From NCBI RefSeq assembly GCF_018279165.1, contig NZ_CP047289.1:806001-870000 (forward strand): a DNA stretch of 64,000 bases. Reading direction: 5' to 3'. Below the pieces are notes generated by a model. The model was not told where the DNA came from, did no database searches, and worked only from the letters and a program-made list of their open reading frames with translations. The stretch is from Falsirhodobacter algicola. GTDB taxonomy: Bacteria; Pseudomonadota; Alphaproteobacteria; Rhodobacterales; Rhodobacteraceae. The position numbers and the translations under genes are program-made. Below, piece by piece: positions 9,448 through 19,568 of the stretch (position 1 is the stretch's first letter; every line of letters begins with the position of its first letter).

Positions 9448-10044
9448 TCAATCCACGACACGCAATGTAGGGGTCGTGCGGAAGCGTTCAACGAAGCCGG
9501 CATAGCCGCCTTGATCCATGAATTCCTGCTCTTCCAGGGTCATGTCGCGGCCAAGGGCGGCGTTGCGGAAGGGGAAACGACCGAACCGATGGATGATCGC
9601 CTCATGCGCTTCGGCATGCAGCAGGCTTTCGGCCCCGGTTTCGGGCATACGCTCGCGGAACAAATGCACCGACAGCGCCTGATCGTCGGGATATTCGGAA
9701 TGTTCGAACGGCAGATAGAAGAACCCCCGCTCCGGCTCCGGCGCGGCCATGTCCCAGCCGTGATCGAGCGCGCGGCGCGCGGCGGCGCGCGCCTGCGGAT
9801 CGGTCGCGAAGGCCCGCGCTCGGCCCCGCCAGATATTACGCGAGAACTGATCGCAGACGATCAGATAGGCCAGCGTGCCGACCGTTCCGTTCGGCCAATG
9901 CTCCAGCCCGCCCTGCAATGCGGCCTCCCAAAGATCGCCGAAACGCTCGCGCACCTCGTCGTCCAGATCCGGGTCGGCCACATACCACGCCTCGGGCGAC
10001 ACCTCGCCCAGCCAGAATTCGAGCACGCTTTGCGGATCGTCCAT
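9448..10044 (-). CDS. DUF924 family protein
   Basis: The 198-residue product belongs to the DUF924 family of helical (TPR-like) proteins of unknown function. It has the family's hallmark N-terminal VLEFWLG, then FGDLWEAALQG, a DQFSRNIWRG motif (about 85-94), FFYLPFEHSE (about 130-139) and the C-terminal RFPFRNAALGR. There is no signal peptide or membrane segment. It lies 36 bases upstream of lpdA on the same strand and may be co-transcribed with it. No activity should be assigned. Confidence 0.85.
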   Translation of the reverse strand: MDDPQSVLEFWLGEVSPEAWYVADPDLDDEVRERFGDLWEAALQGGLEHWPNGTVGTLAYLIVCDQFSRNIWRGRARAFATDPQARAAARRALDHGWDMAAPEPERGFFYLPFEHSEYPDDQALSVHLFRERMPETGAESLLHAEAHEAIIHRFGRFPFRNAALGRDMTLEEQEFMDQGGYAGFVERFRTTPTLRVVD

Positions 10045-10091
10045 GAGATACCTCCTAGGCGCAACCTGTCAGACATATCCGGTCAAGGCAA

Positions 10092-11348
10092 CTAGCGCGT
10101 CTCGACCGTGGCGGCGGTGTCCTGACCCGCCTCTTCCATCAGACCACCGACGGCGACCGGCGCCGCAAGCGGGGCGACCGCCGCGAAGGAGCCGGTCTCT
10201 TCCGGGCGCGGCGCGGCGCGCTGCGTCATGCGGTAGGCGGCATAGGCGGCGATCAGGACCATCAGCACGAAGATGAACACGAAGAAGCCCGACTGCCCCA
10301 CGCGGTTCATCATCCAGCCGGTGATCGGCGGACCCGCCACCGCGCCGAGGCCGTTCATGAACAAAAGGCCCGCGCTGGCGGCGGCCATCTGCTCCTTGGC
10401 GAGGAAGTCGTTGGTATGGGCGATGAAGAGCGCATAGAGCGGGTTCGACACGCCGCCGAGGATCACCGCCGCCGGGATCAGATAAACCAGATCGACCGGC
10501 AGGAAGATCGTCACGAACATCGCGACCGCCCCCGCCGCCGCACTGCCGCAGATGACGAGGCGGCGATCCATCCGGTCCGACAGCCAGCCGATCGGATATT
10601 GCAGCACGAGGCCCCCGGCATAGATCGCGGCGATGAACAGCGAAATCTCGGCCACCGAAAGGCCCGCCACCGTTCCCCAGACCGAGGCCATGCCGAACAT
10701 CGACGAGAAGATGCCCCCCGACAGGAACATCCCCACCACGCCCAGCGGCGACACCTCATAGAGGCGGCGGAAGCTGAGCCGTTCCGTCGTCTCGAAGGTC
10801 GGGGCCTGCGACACGCTGAGAAGGATCGGCAGGAAGGCGACGGACACCAGCACCGAAGGCAGCACGAACATCGCAAAGCCCGCCGGATCGCCGAGGTTCA
10901 GCAGCATCTGGCTGCTGATGATCCCGATCATCTGCACGATCATATAGAGCGACAGCGCCTGACCGCGGTTTTCGTTGGTGGAGGTGTTGTTCAGCCAGCT
11001 TTCCGCCGTGATGTACACGCCCGAGAAGCTGAACCCGATCAGCACGCGCATCATCGACCAGACGAACCAGTCCGGCAGCACCGGGAAGCAGACGAGGATC
11101 GCCGAGATGACCGATCCCAGTGCCGCAAAGACCCGCACATGCCCGACGCGCTGGATCATCTCCGGCACGAAGCGCGAGCCGATCATGAAGCCGAGGTAAT
11201 AGGCCGACATCACGACCGACATCTGCAGCGTGGAAAAGCCCTCGATCCCGCCCCGGATCCCCAGCAGCGAGCTTTGCATGCCGTTCCCGACCAGCAGCAG
11301 CATGACACCGACCAGAAGCGGCCATGCGGAGTTCAGAACGGACAGCAT
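10092..11348 (-). CDS. MFS transporter (YcaD-like)
   Basis: The 418-residue product is a major facilitator superfamily permease with about twelve hydrophobic segments. It resembles the YcaD/UMF group: an N-terminal GNGMQSSLLGIRGG segment, AYYLGFMIGSRFVPE and, in the middle loop, YPIGWLSDRMDRR (the conserved MFS loop motif). ATG 11348 was chosen because it sits immediately before the first membrane helix and 7 bases beyond the queA stop, giving a queA-MFS operon. The substrate is unknown. The C-terminus has a short alanine-rich cytosolic tail. Confidence 0.85.
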   Translation of the reverse strand: MLSVLNSAWPLLVGVMLLLVGNGMQSSLLGIRGGIEGFSTLQMSVVMSAYYLGFMIGSRFVPEMIQRVGHVRVFAALGSVISAILVCFPVLPDWFVWSMMRVLIGFSFSGVYITAESWLNNTSTNENRGQALSLYMIVQMIGIISSQMLLNLGDPAGFAMFVLPSVLVSVAFLPILLSVSQAPTFETTERLSFRRLYEVSPLGVVGMFLSGGIFSSMFGMASVWGTVAGLSVAEISLFIAAIYAGGLVLQYPIGWLSDRMDRRLVICGSAAAGAVAMFVTIFLPVDLVYLIPAAVILGGVSNPLYALFIAHTNDFLAKEQMAAASAGLLFMNGLGAVAGPPITGWMMNRVGQSGFFVFIFVLMVLIAAYAAYRMTQRAAPRPEETGSFAAVAPLAAPVAVGGLMEEAGQDTAATVETR

Positions 11349-11355
11349 GCGGACC

Positions 11356-12399
11356 TCAGCGTGCAGGGATGAGCAGGGACGCGTCCCCGTATGAGAAGAA
11401 ACGGTAGCCCTCGGCGACGGCATGACCATAGATGCGGCGGATCGCCGCTTCGCCCATCAGCGCCGAGACCAGCATCAGCAGGGTCGATTTCGGCAGATGG
11501 AAGTTCGTCATCAGCGCATCCGTCACCTGAAAACGGAAGCCGGGATAGATGAAGATGTCGGTTTCGCCGCGCCACGGTTCCAACCGGCCGGAGCGGGCCG
11601 CGCTTTCGATCAGGCGCAGGGCGGTCGTGCCCACGGGGATGACGCGGCCTCCGGCGGCGCGGGTGGCGTTCACCTCCTCGGCGGCGGCGGCGGTCACTTC
11701 GCCCCATTCGGCATGCATCCGGTGGGTGGTCACATCCTCCACCTTGACGGGCAGGAAGGTTCCCGCGCCCACATGCAGCGTCACTTCGGTGAAGGTCACG
11801 CCCTTGGCGCGCAGCGCCTCCAGCAGCGGAAGGTCGAAATGCAGGCTGGCGGTCGGCGCGGCCACCGCGCCCGAATGGCGGGCAAAGACGGTCTGGTAGT
11901 CGTCCTCGTCCTGCGCGTCGGGGGCGCGTTTGGCGGCGATATAGGGCGGCAGCGGCATGGCCCCGGCCTCGGCCAAGGCGGCGTCGAAATCATCCGTCTC
12001 GAAGGACAGGATCACCTCGGTGTCGGTCTTGGCGGCGACCGTCGCCGACAGGCGGTCGGAAAAGCGGATCACCTCCCCCTCGGCCAGCTTGCGCAGCGGC
12101 TTGGCGAAGGCGCGCCAGCCCTCGGCCGCCGGCTCCAAGAGCGTGACCTCGATCTTGGCGGTGGCCTGGCCCTGCCCGGTCTGGCGCCGCCGGGTGCCCG
12201 TCAGCCGCGCGGGGATCACCTTGGTGTTGTTCAGCACCAAGCGGTCGCCCGGGCGGAAGATGTCGATCAGATCGCGCACATGCCGGTCCGCGATCGTATC
12301 GCCCTCGGCCAGAAGCAGACGGGCCGAGGTGCGCGGCCGCGCCGGGCGCGTGGCGATCAGCGTGTCGGGAAGGTCGAAATCGAAATCGGAAAGTTTCAT
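11356..12399 (-). CDS. queA: S-adenosylmethionine:tRNA ribosyltransferase-isomerase
   Basis: QueA transfers and rearranges the ribosyl part of AdoMet onto preQ1-modified tRNA to make epoxyqueuosine, the penultimate step of queuosine synthesis. The 347-residue product has the family motifs [17 protein letters not shown] at the N-terminus, [20 protein letters not shown] (about 43-62), [11 protein letters not shown] (about 210) and [13 protein letters not shown] (about 295). Its ATG overlaps the stop of the upstream AsmA-like gene, and the MFS gene follows closely, so all three are one transcript. Confidence 0.96.
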   Translation of the reverse strand: MKLSDFDFDLPDTLIATRPARPRTSARLLLAEGDTIADRHVRDLIDIFRPGDRLVLNNTKVIPARLTGTRRRQTGQGQATAKIEVTLLEPAAEGWRAFAKPLRKLAEGEVIRFSDRLSATVAAKTDTEVILSFETDDFDAALAEAGAMPLPPYIAAKRAPDAQDEDDYQTVFARHSGAVAAPTASLHFDLPLLEALRAKGVTFTEVTLHVGAGTFLPVKVEDVTTHRMHAEWGEVTAAAAEEVNATRAAGGRVIPVGTTALRLIESAARSGRLEPWRGETDIFIYPGFRFQVTDALMTNFHLPKSTLLMLVSALMGEAAIRRIYGHAVAEGYRFFSYGDASLLIPAR

Positions 12400-15300
12400 T
12401 GTGCCAGCCTTGGTGCCGCGCCCTGAAGCGCATCGCGCAGTGGGCCGGGCGTCAGAAGCGACAGCGGGTTCACCCCGATCTGCGGATCGTCCGCCGTGCC
12501 GCGCAGGGTATAGGTGATGCCGAACAGCCCCTCGCCATTCTGCGAACCGGCTCCGTTCAGATACCAGACGGGCGAGACGACGCCCTGCATGAAGAACCGC
12601 TTGTCCGTCAACCGAAACACCCCTTCCGCCGTCACGCCCAGCGACGTGCCGGTCGCCGCGCCCCTCGTGACCTCGATCGCGCCGGGGGTCAAGCGGAAGG
12701 CGGCCGTCACCCGGTCGAAGAGCAGACCGCCATTGGCCAGCTGATCCGCAGCGCCCACGCCCGACAGCGCATTGACCGCACCGACCGCCGCCGGAAGGTC
12801 CGTGATGCGCACGCCCCCAGCTTCGACGGAGCCGTCATATTCCCCATCCGCCGCGCGCGGGGCAAGGCGCAGATCGAGCGCGCCGCCGCTTGCCTTTTCG
12901 AAGAAGCCCGCCGATTTCAGAACGCCTCCGGCATCGTCCGATTGCAGGTTCACCGCCGTGCCATGCGCCGATGGGCCGACCTGTCCCGTGACGGCGGTGC
13001 CGCCATTCACCTGCCCGGTGAATTGGCCATGAAATCCCCCCGCCGTCGCGAAATCGCCGCGCAGACCCGTCAGCGCCAGATCGTCGGTCACTTGCAGGCG
13101 ATCGAGGCGCGTCGTCACCGGCGTATCCCCCGACCCGCCGCCCGCGCCCTTCGGCAGGTTCAGGCGGCGCAGGTCCACCGTGCCGCCCGTCACCGCCACC
13201 GCGGGTGCCGCCTCCCCCCGGCCCGTCAGCACCACCGGCGCATCGAGCCAGCCGTTCAGCCGCACGCGCGACAGGTTGACGGCATCGAGCTTGCCATCCG
13301 CCGTCAGCACCACATTGCCCGCAGCATCGAGCCCGCCGCCCGCCAGATGCAGCGCCTCCACCTCGGGCACATCGCCAAGGCGCGCCTGCACCCGAAGCTC
13401 CCCCGCCTCGGCGGCGGGCTTGGACCAGCCGATCGACGCCAGCTGCCCCGACAGCCCCACCAGATCGGAGGTCAGCACCATCTCGGGCGGGGCGCCGCGC
13501 GGAAGGGTGATGTCGATCTTGCCTTCGGCCTCGCCCTTCAGCAGACCGTCGGGCAGGTCGATCCGAAACTCCTTCGCCGCGGCGGGCGAGAGGGTGGCCG
13601 TCCCGGACACCGTCGCATCGCCTCCGTTCAGCGGCAGGCGGTAGCGCGCATCGAAGGGCACCGCCCCCAGCGCGCCCGCCCCCCCGACCGACAGCGCCGA
13701 CGGGTCCGCATGCAGCACCATCCGCGGCGCGGTCAGGGTCTTGCCCGGCACCAGCCGGTCAGAGACGAGATCGCGGATCACGCCATCCACCTCGAACCCG
13801 ACATCCTCCGGCTCGATCTCTTCGATGATGGGCAGGGACAGATGCGTGCGCATCGTCGCTTCGCCCTGCCCCAGATCGGCCGATTTTCCGGCGCGCGACA
13901 GGAAACGGAAGGGCGGCTGGTCCAACAGCGACAGCGCCGCCGTCACGCTGCTGTCGGTGCGCAGGTCGATCTCGGCACGGATGGGGCGTTCGCGCAGGTC
14001 CGGCACCACCAAGGTCGATCCATCCGCCGTGACCGCACCGCCTTCGGGCGGGGTGACATGGCCGCGCCGCAGCGTCATCGCATAGCGGTCCGCATGGATG
14101 GAGGCATAACCCTCGCCCCCTTCGATCGGCGGCAGGGTCCGCAGCACCTGCACATCCCCTTCGGCAAAGCTGTAGCCAAGGGAGACGCGCGGCTCCTGCC
14201 CCGGCGCGATGCGGATCGCGGCGCGGACGTTGCGCAGATTGCCCTCCAGCACGTTGCGGTCCAACCATTCGCGGGTGCGCGGCACCAGCGCGAGCGGCCA
14301 CAGCGCCAAAAGCTGATCGCGGCGGATGGCATTCAGGCTGGGATCGAAGGCCAGCCACCAGCCATCGGGATCGGCGCGCACATGCCCATGCCCGCGCAGC
14401 ACGCGGTCCCCCTCCACCAGCGCGACCTGCCCGATATCTACCGTGAAGGGATCCAGCCGCAGCCGCGCATCCATCATCCCCGAGGAAAAGCGCACAGGCT
14501 CGGTGAAGAGGCCATAAGGATCGAGCGCGATGTCGCGCAGGCGGAGCTGGGCCAGCACCTCGCGCGGCAGGCCCGCCTCCAGATCGCGCAGATAGGCCTG
14601 CCCCTCGGCGGCAAGGTGCAGGGTCGGCCCCTGAAGGTTCAGATGCGTCAGCTGTACCTTCTGCGCCGCCGGATCGTAAGACAGCGCGAGCGAGGCCGCA
14701 TCGAACGGGATCGGCCGCATGTCCGGGCGCGGGCGCAGCGCCCCGGTCCCGAGGTCGAGCTGCGCCTCCAGCGCCGCGATGTCGCCGCTCGGATCCAGCC
14801 GCGTGTGCACCTGCCCCGCGACCTGCGCGTCCAGCACCGCCAGCGGCGCCAGCGGGGCGGCCTGCGCCGCGATGTCGGAGGCCGCGATGCCCGACACCTC
14901 GGCCGAGAGCGCGGTCGTACCAGCGTCGATATCCGTCTGGGCCGTCAGCTCGATGCGCCCCGTTTCGGTCCCGGCAAGTCCGGCCGACAGATCGGCGTGA
15001 AGCGTGGCATCCTCGCGCCGCAGGGTCAGCGCGCCATCCGTCAGTTCCCACACATGGCCCGCCCGCTGATCGCGGATGCGGATGGCGACGCCCTCGATCT
15101 CCACCAGCCGCAGATCGGCCATCAGGGGCACGGTCAGGGCGCGGCGCATCTCCTCGATCATCTGGGCGTAGCTTTCGATCGGGGTGTCGCCCGCCGTGAT
15201 CCCAAGCGCCAGATCGAAGGAGCCGTCGGCCCGCCGCTGCATGTCGATCTGCGCCCCGCGCAACGTAACGGCCTGCGGGCGCGGCAGAGGCGCGCGCCAA

Positions 15301-15668
15301 CCCGGACGCGTGAAGGTCAGCGCAGCTTCGGGCAGATGCAGGACCGGCCGCCCTTCGCGGTCGGCAAGGCCGATGCCCGCAATCTCCACCCGTGGGCGGA
15401 AACGGGGGCTGAGGGTCAAGGACACCCCCTCCACCGTGACCTGCGCGCCGACGGTTCCGGCGCGGCGCAGCGTGAAATCGATCTGCCGCTGCACCATATC
15501 CAGAACGGCGCGCGGCAGCGGCACGGATTGCCCCGTGACGGCCAGCGTCACCGGCCCGGCCGCGACCAGCAGCCCCACGGCGCCCGCGGCGATCAGGCCC
15601 TTGCGTCTTCGCCGTCGATGCTGGCCCGTCCCGTCCGTCACGATCCGCCCCTGTTGCGTCATATGCAC
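12396..15668 (-). CDS. large AsmA-like / DUF3971 protein (YhdP type)
   Basis: The 1,090-residue product starts with a basic stretch (residues 18-23) and one membrane anchor (about 24-47), followed by a very long periplasmic beta-rich region and a C-terminal AsmA-like segment that ends near [15 protein letters not shown]. This is the architecture of the YhdP/TamB/AsmA superfamily of bridge-like proteins implicated in phospholipid movement between the membranes and outer-membrane integrity. The start ATG at 15668 puts the basic/hydrophobic anchor at the N-terminus; ATG 15662 is an alternative. Its TGA overlaps the queA start. The family is clear; the specific transport role is inferred. Confidence 0.8.
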   Translation of the reverse strand: MHMTQQGRIVTDGTGQHRRRRRKGLIAAGAVGLLVAAGPVTLAVTGQSVPLPRAVLDMVQRQIDFTLRRAGTVGAQVTVEGVSLTLSPRFRPRVEIAGIGLADREGRPVLHLPEAALTFTRPGWRAPLPRPQAVTLRGAQIDMQRRADGSFDLALGITAGDTPIESYAQMIEEMRRALTVPLMADLRLVEIEGVAIRIRDQRAGHVWELTDGALTLRREDATLHADLSAGLAGTETGRIELTAQTDIDAGTTALSAEVSGIAASDIAAQAAPLAPLAVLDAQVAGQVHTRLDPSGDIAALEAQLDLGTGALRPRPDMRPIPFDAASLALSYDPAAQKVQLTHLNLQGPTLHLAAEGQAYLRDLEAGLPREVLAQLRLRDIALDPYGLFTEPVRFSSGMMDARLRLDPFTVDIGQVALVEGDRVLRGHGHVRADPDGWWLAFDPSLNAIRRDQLLALWPLALVPRTREWLDRNVLEGNLRNVRAAIRIAPGQEPRVSLGYSFAEGDVQVLRTLPPIEGGEGYASIHADRYAMTLRRGHVTPPEGGAVTADGSTLVVPDLRERPIRAEIDLRTDSSVTAALSLLDQPPFRFLSRAGKSADLGQGEATMRTHLSLPIIEEIEPEDVGFEVDGVIRDLVSDRLVPGKTLTAPRMVLHADPSALSVGGAGALGAVPFDARYRLPLNGGDATVSGTATLSPAAAKEFRIDLPDGLLKGEAEGKIDITLPRGAPPEMVLTSDLVGLSGQLASIGWSKPAAEAGELRVQARLGDVPEVEALHLAGGGLDAAGNVVLTADGKLDAVNLSRVRLNGWLDAPVVLTGRGEAAPAVAVTGGTVDLRRLNLPKGAGGGSGDTPVTTRLDRLQVTDDLALTGLRGDFATAGGFHGQFTGQVNGGTAVTGQVGPSAHGTAVNLQSDDAGGVLKSAGFFEKASGGALDLRLAPRAADGEYDGSVEAGGVRITDLPAAVGAVNALSGVGAADQLANGGLLFDRVTAAFRLTPGAIEVTRGAATGTSLGVTAEGVFRLTDKRFFMQGVVSPVWYLNGAGSQNGEGLFGITYTLRGTADDPQIGVNPLSLLTPGPLRDALQGAAPRLAQ

Positions 15669-15748
15669 TTGCCTTCACATGCGGCCGAAGGCAACACGTT
15701 CCACATGACGCGGCCCCATGTCACAGATGCCCTGCCACAGATGAAGGA

Positions 15749-16201
15749 ATGGCCATGACCCGCCAAGCCCCCGATTTCACCCTCCCCTCCACCGACGGAG
15801 AGATCACGCTGTCCGCGCTGGGGCAGAAGGCGGTCCTCTATTTCTATCCGCGCGACAACACGCCCGGCTGCACGCTGGAGGCGCAGGAGTTCCAGCGGCT
15901 CGCCGGTGCCTTTGCCGAGGCCGGGACCCGGATCATCGGCATCTCCAAGGACGACATGGCCTCGCATGAGAAGTTCTGCACGCGGCACGGTCTGGCGATC
16001 ACCCTCGCCTCCGACACCGCCGAGGTGGCCGAAGCCTATGGCGTATGGGTCGAAAAGAACATGTATGGCCGCAAGAGCATGGGGATCGAACGCGCGACCT
16101 TCCTGATCGACGCCTCTGGGGCGATCGTGCGGGAATGGCGCAAGGTGAAGGTGAACGGCCATGCCGAAGAGGTACTGGAGGCCGCCCGTGCCTTGGGCTA
16201 G
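15749..16201 (+). CDS. bcp: thiol peroxidase, Bcp/PrxQ family
   Basis: This 150-residue peroxiredoxin reduces hydrogen peroxide and organic hydroperoxides. The active-site stretch YFYPRDNTPGCTLEAQEF places the peroxidatic cysteine at residue 41 after the conserved TPG. The usual partner cysteine five residues later, present in many Bcp proteins, is replaced here, so this is likely a one-Cys form or uses the other cysteine at residue 77 (EKFCTRHG). The start may be ATG 15749 or ATG 15755. It is divergent from the AsmA-like gene and followed by a terminator. Confidence 0.93.
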   Translation: MAMTRQAPDFTLPSTDGEITLSALGQKAVLYFYPRDNTPGCTLEAQEFQRLAGAFAEAGTRIIGISKDDMASHEKFCTRHGLAITLASDTAEVAEAYGVWVEKNMYGRKSMGIERATFLIDASGAIVREWRKVKVNGHAEEVLEAARALG

Positions 16202-16230
16202 CCCATCGGCATGATTCCGCCAATATGCGC

Positions 16231-16262
16231 AAGGTTCCGCCACCGCCGCGGAACCTTTTTTC
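16231..16262 (+). terminator. rho-independent terminator after bcp
   Basis: AAGGTTCCGC (16231-16240) pairs with GCGGAACCTT (16248-16257) across a 7-base loop, followed by a T run. It begins 30 bases downstream of the bcp stop. Confidence 0.9.
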
Positions 16263-16404
16263 ATTTTGGTTGCCCTAAGGCCACGGTTTCCCGTATCCAC
16301 ATCGCGGGACAGGGACGAGTCAGGGCATCATCACCCACTGGGCCATGCCGTTCACCGTGCGGCCTTCGGCCGGGCGCCCGTCGCTGTGACACACAAAAAC
16401 GGAC

Positions 16405-17736
16405 ATGCTACCCGTGCTGAAACGCTTCGCCTCTCGGATCAACACCGCTCTGGATCGCCACCTTCCGGAACAGCGTCTGTATCTGAAATCGGACACCCAG
16501 ACGCGCTTCATCCGCATCCGGCCGCTGACACAGCTGGCCGCGCTCAGCGGAAGCGTCGCCTTCGTGGGCTGGGGAATGGTCGCCTCGGCGATCGTGCTGA
16601 TGGATGGGGTGTCCACCGGGTCCGGGAAGATGGCCGCTGCCCGCCAGCAGGCGATCTATGAGCAGCATCTGAACGCCATCTCGGACGAACGCGACATGCG
16701 CGCCGACGAGGCCGCGCAGGCGCAGCGCCGGTTCAACGCCGCCCTCGACGAGGTGTCGCAGATGCAGTCTCGCCTGCTTCTGGCCGAGGATCGCCGGCGC
16801 GAGCTTCAGGCCGGGCTGGAGGCGGTGCAAGGCATGCTGCGCACCACGGTGGACGAACGCGACGCCGCCCGCGACGATGCGCGCCAGTTGAAGGTGGCCC
16901 TCGCCGACCGCACCGATGGCGACGCCGCCGAGGCCGGGGCCCTGCTGACCGCGATGACCGATGCGCTGGCCGACACGACGCGCGAACGCGACGCGGCTGC
17001 CGAAACGGCGATGATCGCCAGCGCCGAAACGGATGAGCTGTCCGAGCAGCGCGCCGCCATGCAGGCCCGCAACGACGCCATCTTCACCCAGCTGGAAGAA
17101 GCCGTGTCTACCTCGATGGAGCCGCTGGACCGGATGTTCCGCGCGGCGGGGCTGGATACGGACGATCTGCTGCGCGAGGTCCGCAAGGGCTATTCCGGCG
17201 CGGGTGGGCCGCTTTCGTCGATCAGCATGTCCACGATGAGCGCGACCTCCTCCCCCGAGGAAGAGCGGGCCAATGCCATCCTGAAGGGGCTTCAGGACAT
17301 GGACATCTACCGCATCGCCGCGATGCGGGCGCCGCTGTCGATGCCGCTGGAGGCGCGGTTCCGCTATTCCTCGCCCTTCGGGTATCGGAACGATCCAAAG
17401 GGGGCCGGTCGCCGCTTCCACGCCGGTGTCGACATGGCCGCCCCGATCGGCACGCCGATTCTCGCGACGGGCGACGGCACGGTGATCCGCGCCGGTTGGG
17501 TCAACGGCTATGGCAACATGGTGGAGATCCGGCACAATTTCGGGATCGAAACCCGCTATGGCCATATGTCGAAAATCCGTGTGAAAGCCGGCGATAAGGT
17601 GTCGCGTGGCGATCAGATCGGTGATATGGGATCGACAGGCCGATCCACCGGTAGCCATCTGCATTACGAGGTGCGCGTCGGGGACAAGGTGGTCAACCCC
17701 ATGACCTTCATCAAGGCGGGAAAAGATGTTTTCTAA
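16405..17736 (+). CDS. M23 family (LytM-like) peptidoglycan peptidase with coiled coil
   Basis: The 443-residue product has one membrane segment near residues 48-70, a long coiled coil (about 75-235), and a C-terminal zinc metallopeptidase M23 domain (about 315-440). The zinc ligands are visible in RRFHAGVDMAAP (H and D) and GSHLHYEVR (HLH). M23 enzymes cleave peptide cross-links in peptidoglycan or act as non-catalytic activators of amidases; here the ligands look intact. Its last 11 bases overlap the bactofilin start, a conserved pairing suggesting joint action in localised wall remodelling. Confidence 0.9.
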   Translation: MLPVLKRFASRINTALDRHLPEQRLYLKSDTQTRFIRIRPLTQLAALSGSVAFVGWGMVASAIVLMDGVSTGSGKMAAARQQAIYEQHLNAISDERDMRADEAAQAQRRFNAALDEVSQMQSRLLLAEDRRRELQAGLEAVQGMLRTTVDERDAARDDARQLKVALADRTDGDAAEAGALLTAMTDALADTTRERDAAAETAMIASAETDELSEQRAAMQARNDAIFTQLEEAVSTSMEPLDRMFRAAGLDTDDLLREVRKGYSGAGGPLSSISMSTMSATSSPEEERANAILKGLQDMDIYRIAAMRAPLSMPLEARFRYSSPFGYRNDPKGAGRRFHAGVDMAAPIGTPILATGDGTVIRAGWVNGYGNMVEIRHNFGIETRYGHMSKIRVKAGDKVSRGDQIGDMGSTGRSTGSHLHYEVRVGDKVVNPMTFIKAGKDVF

Positions 17737-18229
17737 AAGCAGAGTTAACGAGCCTGGCCCGAAACAGGCGGATGGCGACAACAAATCCTGGACGGACATG
17801 CCCAACAGCGACTCCCCCGCACCGCGCGGCAAGGCTGCGGCCTCGATCCTGTCCTCGGACCTGACGGTGGTCGGGAATCTGAAGACGACCGGTGACATCC
17901 AGGTCGAAGGCACCGTGGAAGGCGACATTCGCGCCCATCTGCTGACGGTCGGCGAAAGCGCCACCATCCGCGGCGAGATCGTGGCCGACGACATCGTCGT
18001 GAACGGCCGCGTCATCGGCCGCGTGCGCGGCCTGAAGGTGCGCCTCACCTCCACCGCCCGTGTCGAGGGTGACATCATCCACAAGACCATCGCCATCGAA
18101 TCGGGTGCGCATTTCGAAGGTTCCGTCCAGCGTCAGGACGACCCGCTGCAGCAGGGCAAGAAGGCGATCGCCGCCCCGCAAGCCCAGCCGGCGATCCCGC
18201 CCCAGCCCAAGGCCGCCCCGAGCGCCTGA
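17726..18229 (+). CDS. bacA: bactofilin (polymer-forming cytoskeletal protein)
   Basis: Bactofilins polymerise without nucleotide into filaments that position peptidoglycan enzymes. The 167-residue product has a disordered N-terminus (1-40), the DUF583 right-handed beta-helix core (about 42-135) with regular repeats such as LTVVGNLKTTGDIQVEGTVEG, and a proline/alanine-rich tail. It is translated from inside the end of the M23 peptidase gene, and that partner is the likely client it localises. The family assignment is firm; the gene symbol follows the common use for bactofilins. Confidence 0.92.
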   Translation: MFSKSRVNEPGPKQADGDNKSWTDMPNSDSPAPRGKAAASILSSDLTVVGNLKTTGDIQVEGTVEGDIRAHLLTVGESATIRGEIVADDIVVNGRVIGRVRGLKVRLTSTARVEGDIIHKTIAIESGAHFEGSVQRQDDPLQQGKKAIAAPQAQPAIPPQPKAAPSA

Positions 18230-18263
18230 GCCGTCGGCCCGAGTGGCCGCACCGACGATTTGC

Positions 18264-18297
18264 CTTTGCCGCACGACACCTTATAAGTGCGGCAAAG
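18264..18297. promoter_or_regulatory. perfect 11-bp inverted repeat upstream of a sulfotransferase-like gene
   Basis: CTTTGCCGCAC (18264-18274) pairs with GTGCGGCAAAG (18287-18297) with a 12-base loop; it ends 13 bases before the ATG at 18311. There is no T run, so it is not a plain terminator. It could be an operator or a translation-controlling hairpin. Confidence 0.5.
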
Positions 18298-18310
18298 TGG
18301 GGCGGACAGC

Positions 18311-19177
18311 ATGAAGATCATCTTCCACCTTGGGGTCCATTGTACCGACGAGGAACAGGTTCTGCGCTGTCTGCGCCAGAACAGCGAAAGCCTTGCGGCG
18401 CAGGGCATCGTCGTACCGGACCCCGCCAAGTACCGTTCGCTGCTGCGCGATACCGCGACGGCGCTGGAAACGGGCAGCCTCAGCGAAGAGGCGCAGGACA
18501 TCCTTCTCGACCAACTCCTCGACGGGCATGACGATGACCCGAGCCGGCTGGTGCTGGCTTGGGACAACTTGCTGTCCTTCCCGCAATGGGCGGTTCGCGG
18601 GCGGTTCTATCCGTCGGCGGGGACGCGCGTTCTGAACCTTGCCCGGATGTTCCCGAACGAAGAGGTGACCTTCCGCCTTGCCGTCCGCAATCCGGCGACA
18701 TGGCTGCCCGACCTGCACGCCCGCCAAAAGGGCAAGAACTTCCGCGAACTCGTCTCCGGCCTGCCGATCGAAAAGCTGCGCTGGTCCGATATGGTGGAGG
18801 ATATGGTCACCTGTTCGGACAATATCCGCGTGACGCTGTGGTGCGACGAAGATGCGCCGATCCTGTGGCCCCGGATCCTAGCCAGCATCGGCGGGGTGGA
18901 GGATGGCACCTCGCTGACGGGATGGACGGATTTCTATGCGCCGCTGCTCGATCCGCATGGGCTGAAGAACCTCGGCGCGGTCGCCGCATTGCCGATGGAG
19001 GAGCGGGAGGCCGCGATCTCGGCCCTGCTGGAGGCGCATGGCCTGCCCGATGCCTTCAACATGACGTTCGAGGCGCCGGGCTGGGACCAGATGACGGTGG
19101 ATCACCTTTCCGCACTGTACGAGGCGGATGTCGCCCGCATCGGGGCGCTGCCGGGCGTGACGCTGCTGCGCCCGTGA
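18311..19177 (+). CDS. sulfotransferase-like hypothetical protein
   Basis: The 288-residue product opens with MKIIFHLGVHCTDEEQVLRC, which aligns in position with the PAPS-binding loop of bacterial sulfotransferase-like proteins but lacks the canonical lysine and threonines (KTGTT replaced by CTDEE). A later stretch, VTFRLAVRNPATWLPDL, matches the region around the 3'-phosphate-binding site. It may thus be a sulfotransferase-fold protein without activity or with altered cofactor use. ATG 18311 is preferred to an upstream start because the hydrophobic strand begins there. A perfect hairpin lies just upstream. Function is unknown. Confidence 0.6.
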   Translation: MKIIFHLGVHCTDEEQVLRCLRQNSESLAAQGIVVPDPAKYRSLLRDTATALETGSLSEEAQDILLDQLLDGHDDDPSRLVLAWDNLLSFPQWAVRGRFYPSAGTRVLNLARMFPNEEVTFRLAVRNPATWLPDLHARQKGKNFRELVSGLPIEKLRWSDMVEDMVTCSDNIRVTLWCDEDAPILWPRILASIGGVEDGTSLTGWTDFYAPLLDPHGLKNLGAVAALPMEEREAAISALLEAHGLPDAFNMTFEAPGWDQMTVDHLSALYEADVARIGALPGVTLLRP

Positions 19178-19211
19178 CGGGATCGGGGCGCGAACGCCCC
19201 GGCCCCAAGGC

Positions 19212-19460
19212 TCAGGCCATGCCGAGCGCTTGCTTGTAAAGCTCGAGAATCGCTTCCTCTTCGGCCAGATCGTCCTTGTCGCGTTTGCGCATGGTCACGA
19301 TCTTGCGGATCACCGAAGATTGGTAGCCGCGGCCTTTCAGCTCGGCATAGACTTCCTTGATCTGCTCGGCGAGGTCGCGCTTCTCGGCCTCCAGATGTTC
19401 GATCCGCTCCACGAACTGCCGCAGTTCGGCCGCCGTCGCATCGACGCTCTCATCCATCAT
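19212..19460 (-). CDS. gapR: GapR family DNA-binding protein (DUF2312)
   Basis: GapR is a small alphaproteobacterial nucleoid-associated protein that encircles overtwisted DNA ahead of replication and transcription and stimulates topoisomerases. The 82-residue product is a near-complete match to the family: coiled-coil LRQFVERIEHLEAEKRDL (about 13-30), then KEVYAELKGRGY and the basic IRKIVTMRKRD. It is monocistronic, convergent with the sulfotransferase-like gene, and starts at ATG 19460 or 19457. Confidence 0.93.
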   Translation of the reverse strand: MMDESVDATAAELRQFVERIEHLEAEKRDLAEQIKEVYAELKGRGYQSSVIRKIVTMRKRDKDDLAEEEAILELYKQALGMA

Positions 19461-19568
19461 TGCTCACCTCTTCATCCACGTTCGCTCGCCCGTCAGTGCG
19501 TCCATTGCCGGTTGCCAGGGCTGTCGCGCTCGGTTACGCGGTTGGCCACGGAAATGGAAGGGGCACGG

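Noticed and set aside
12399-15758. 1,119-codon plus-strand frame opposite the AsmA-like gene
   Set aside because: Arg/Gln/His-rich shadow of a GC-rich gene; the minus strand has the membrane anchor and AsmA-like pattern.
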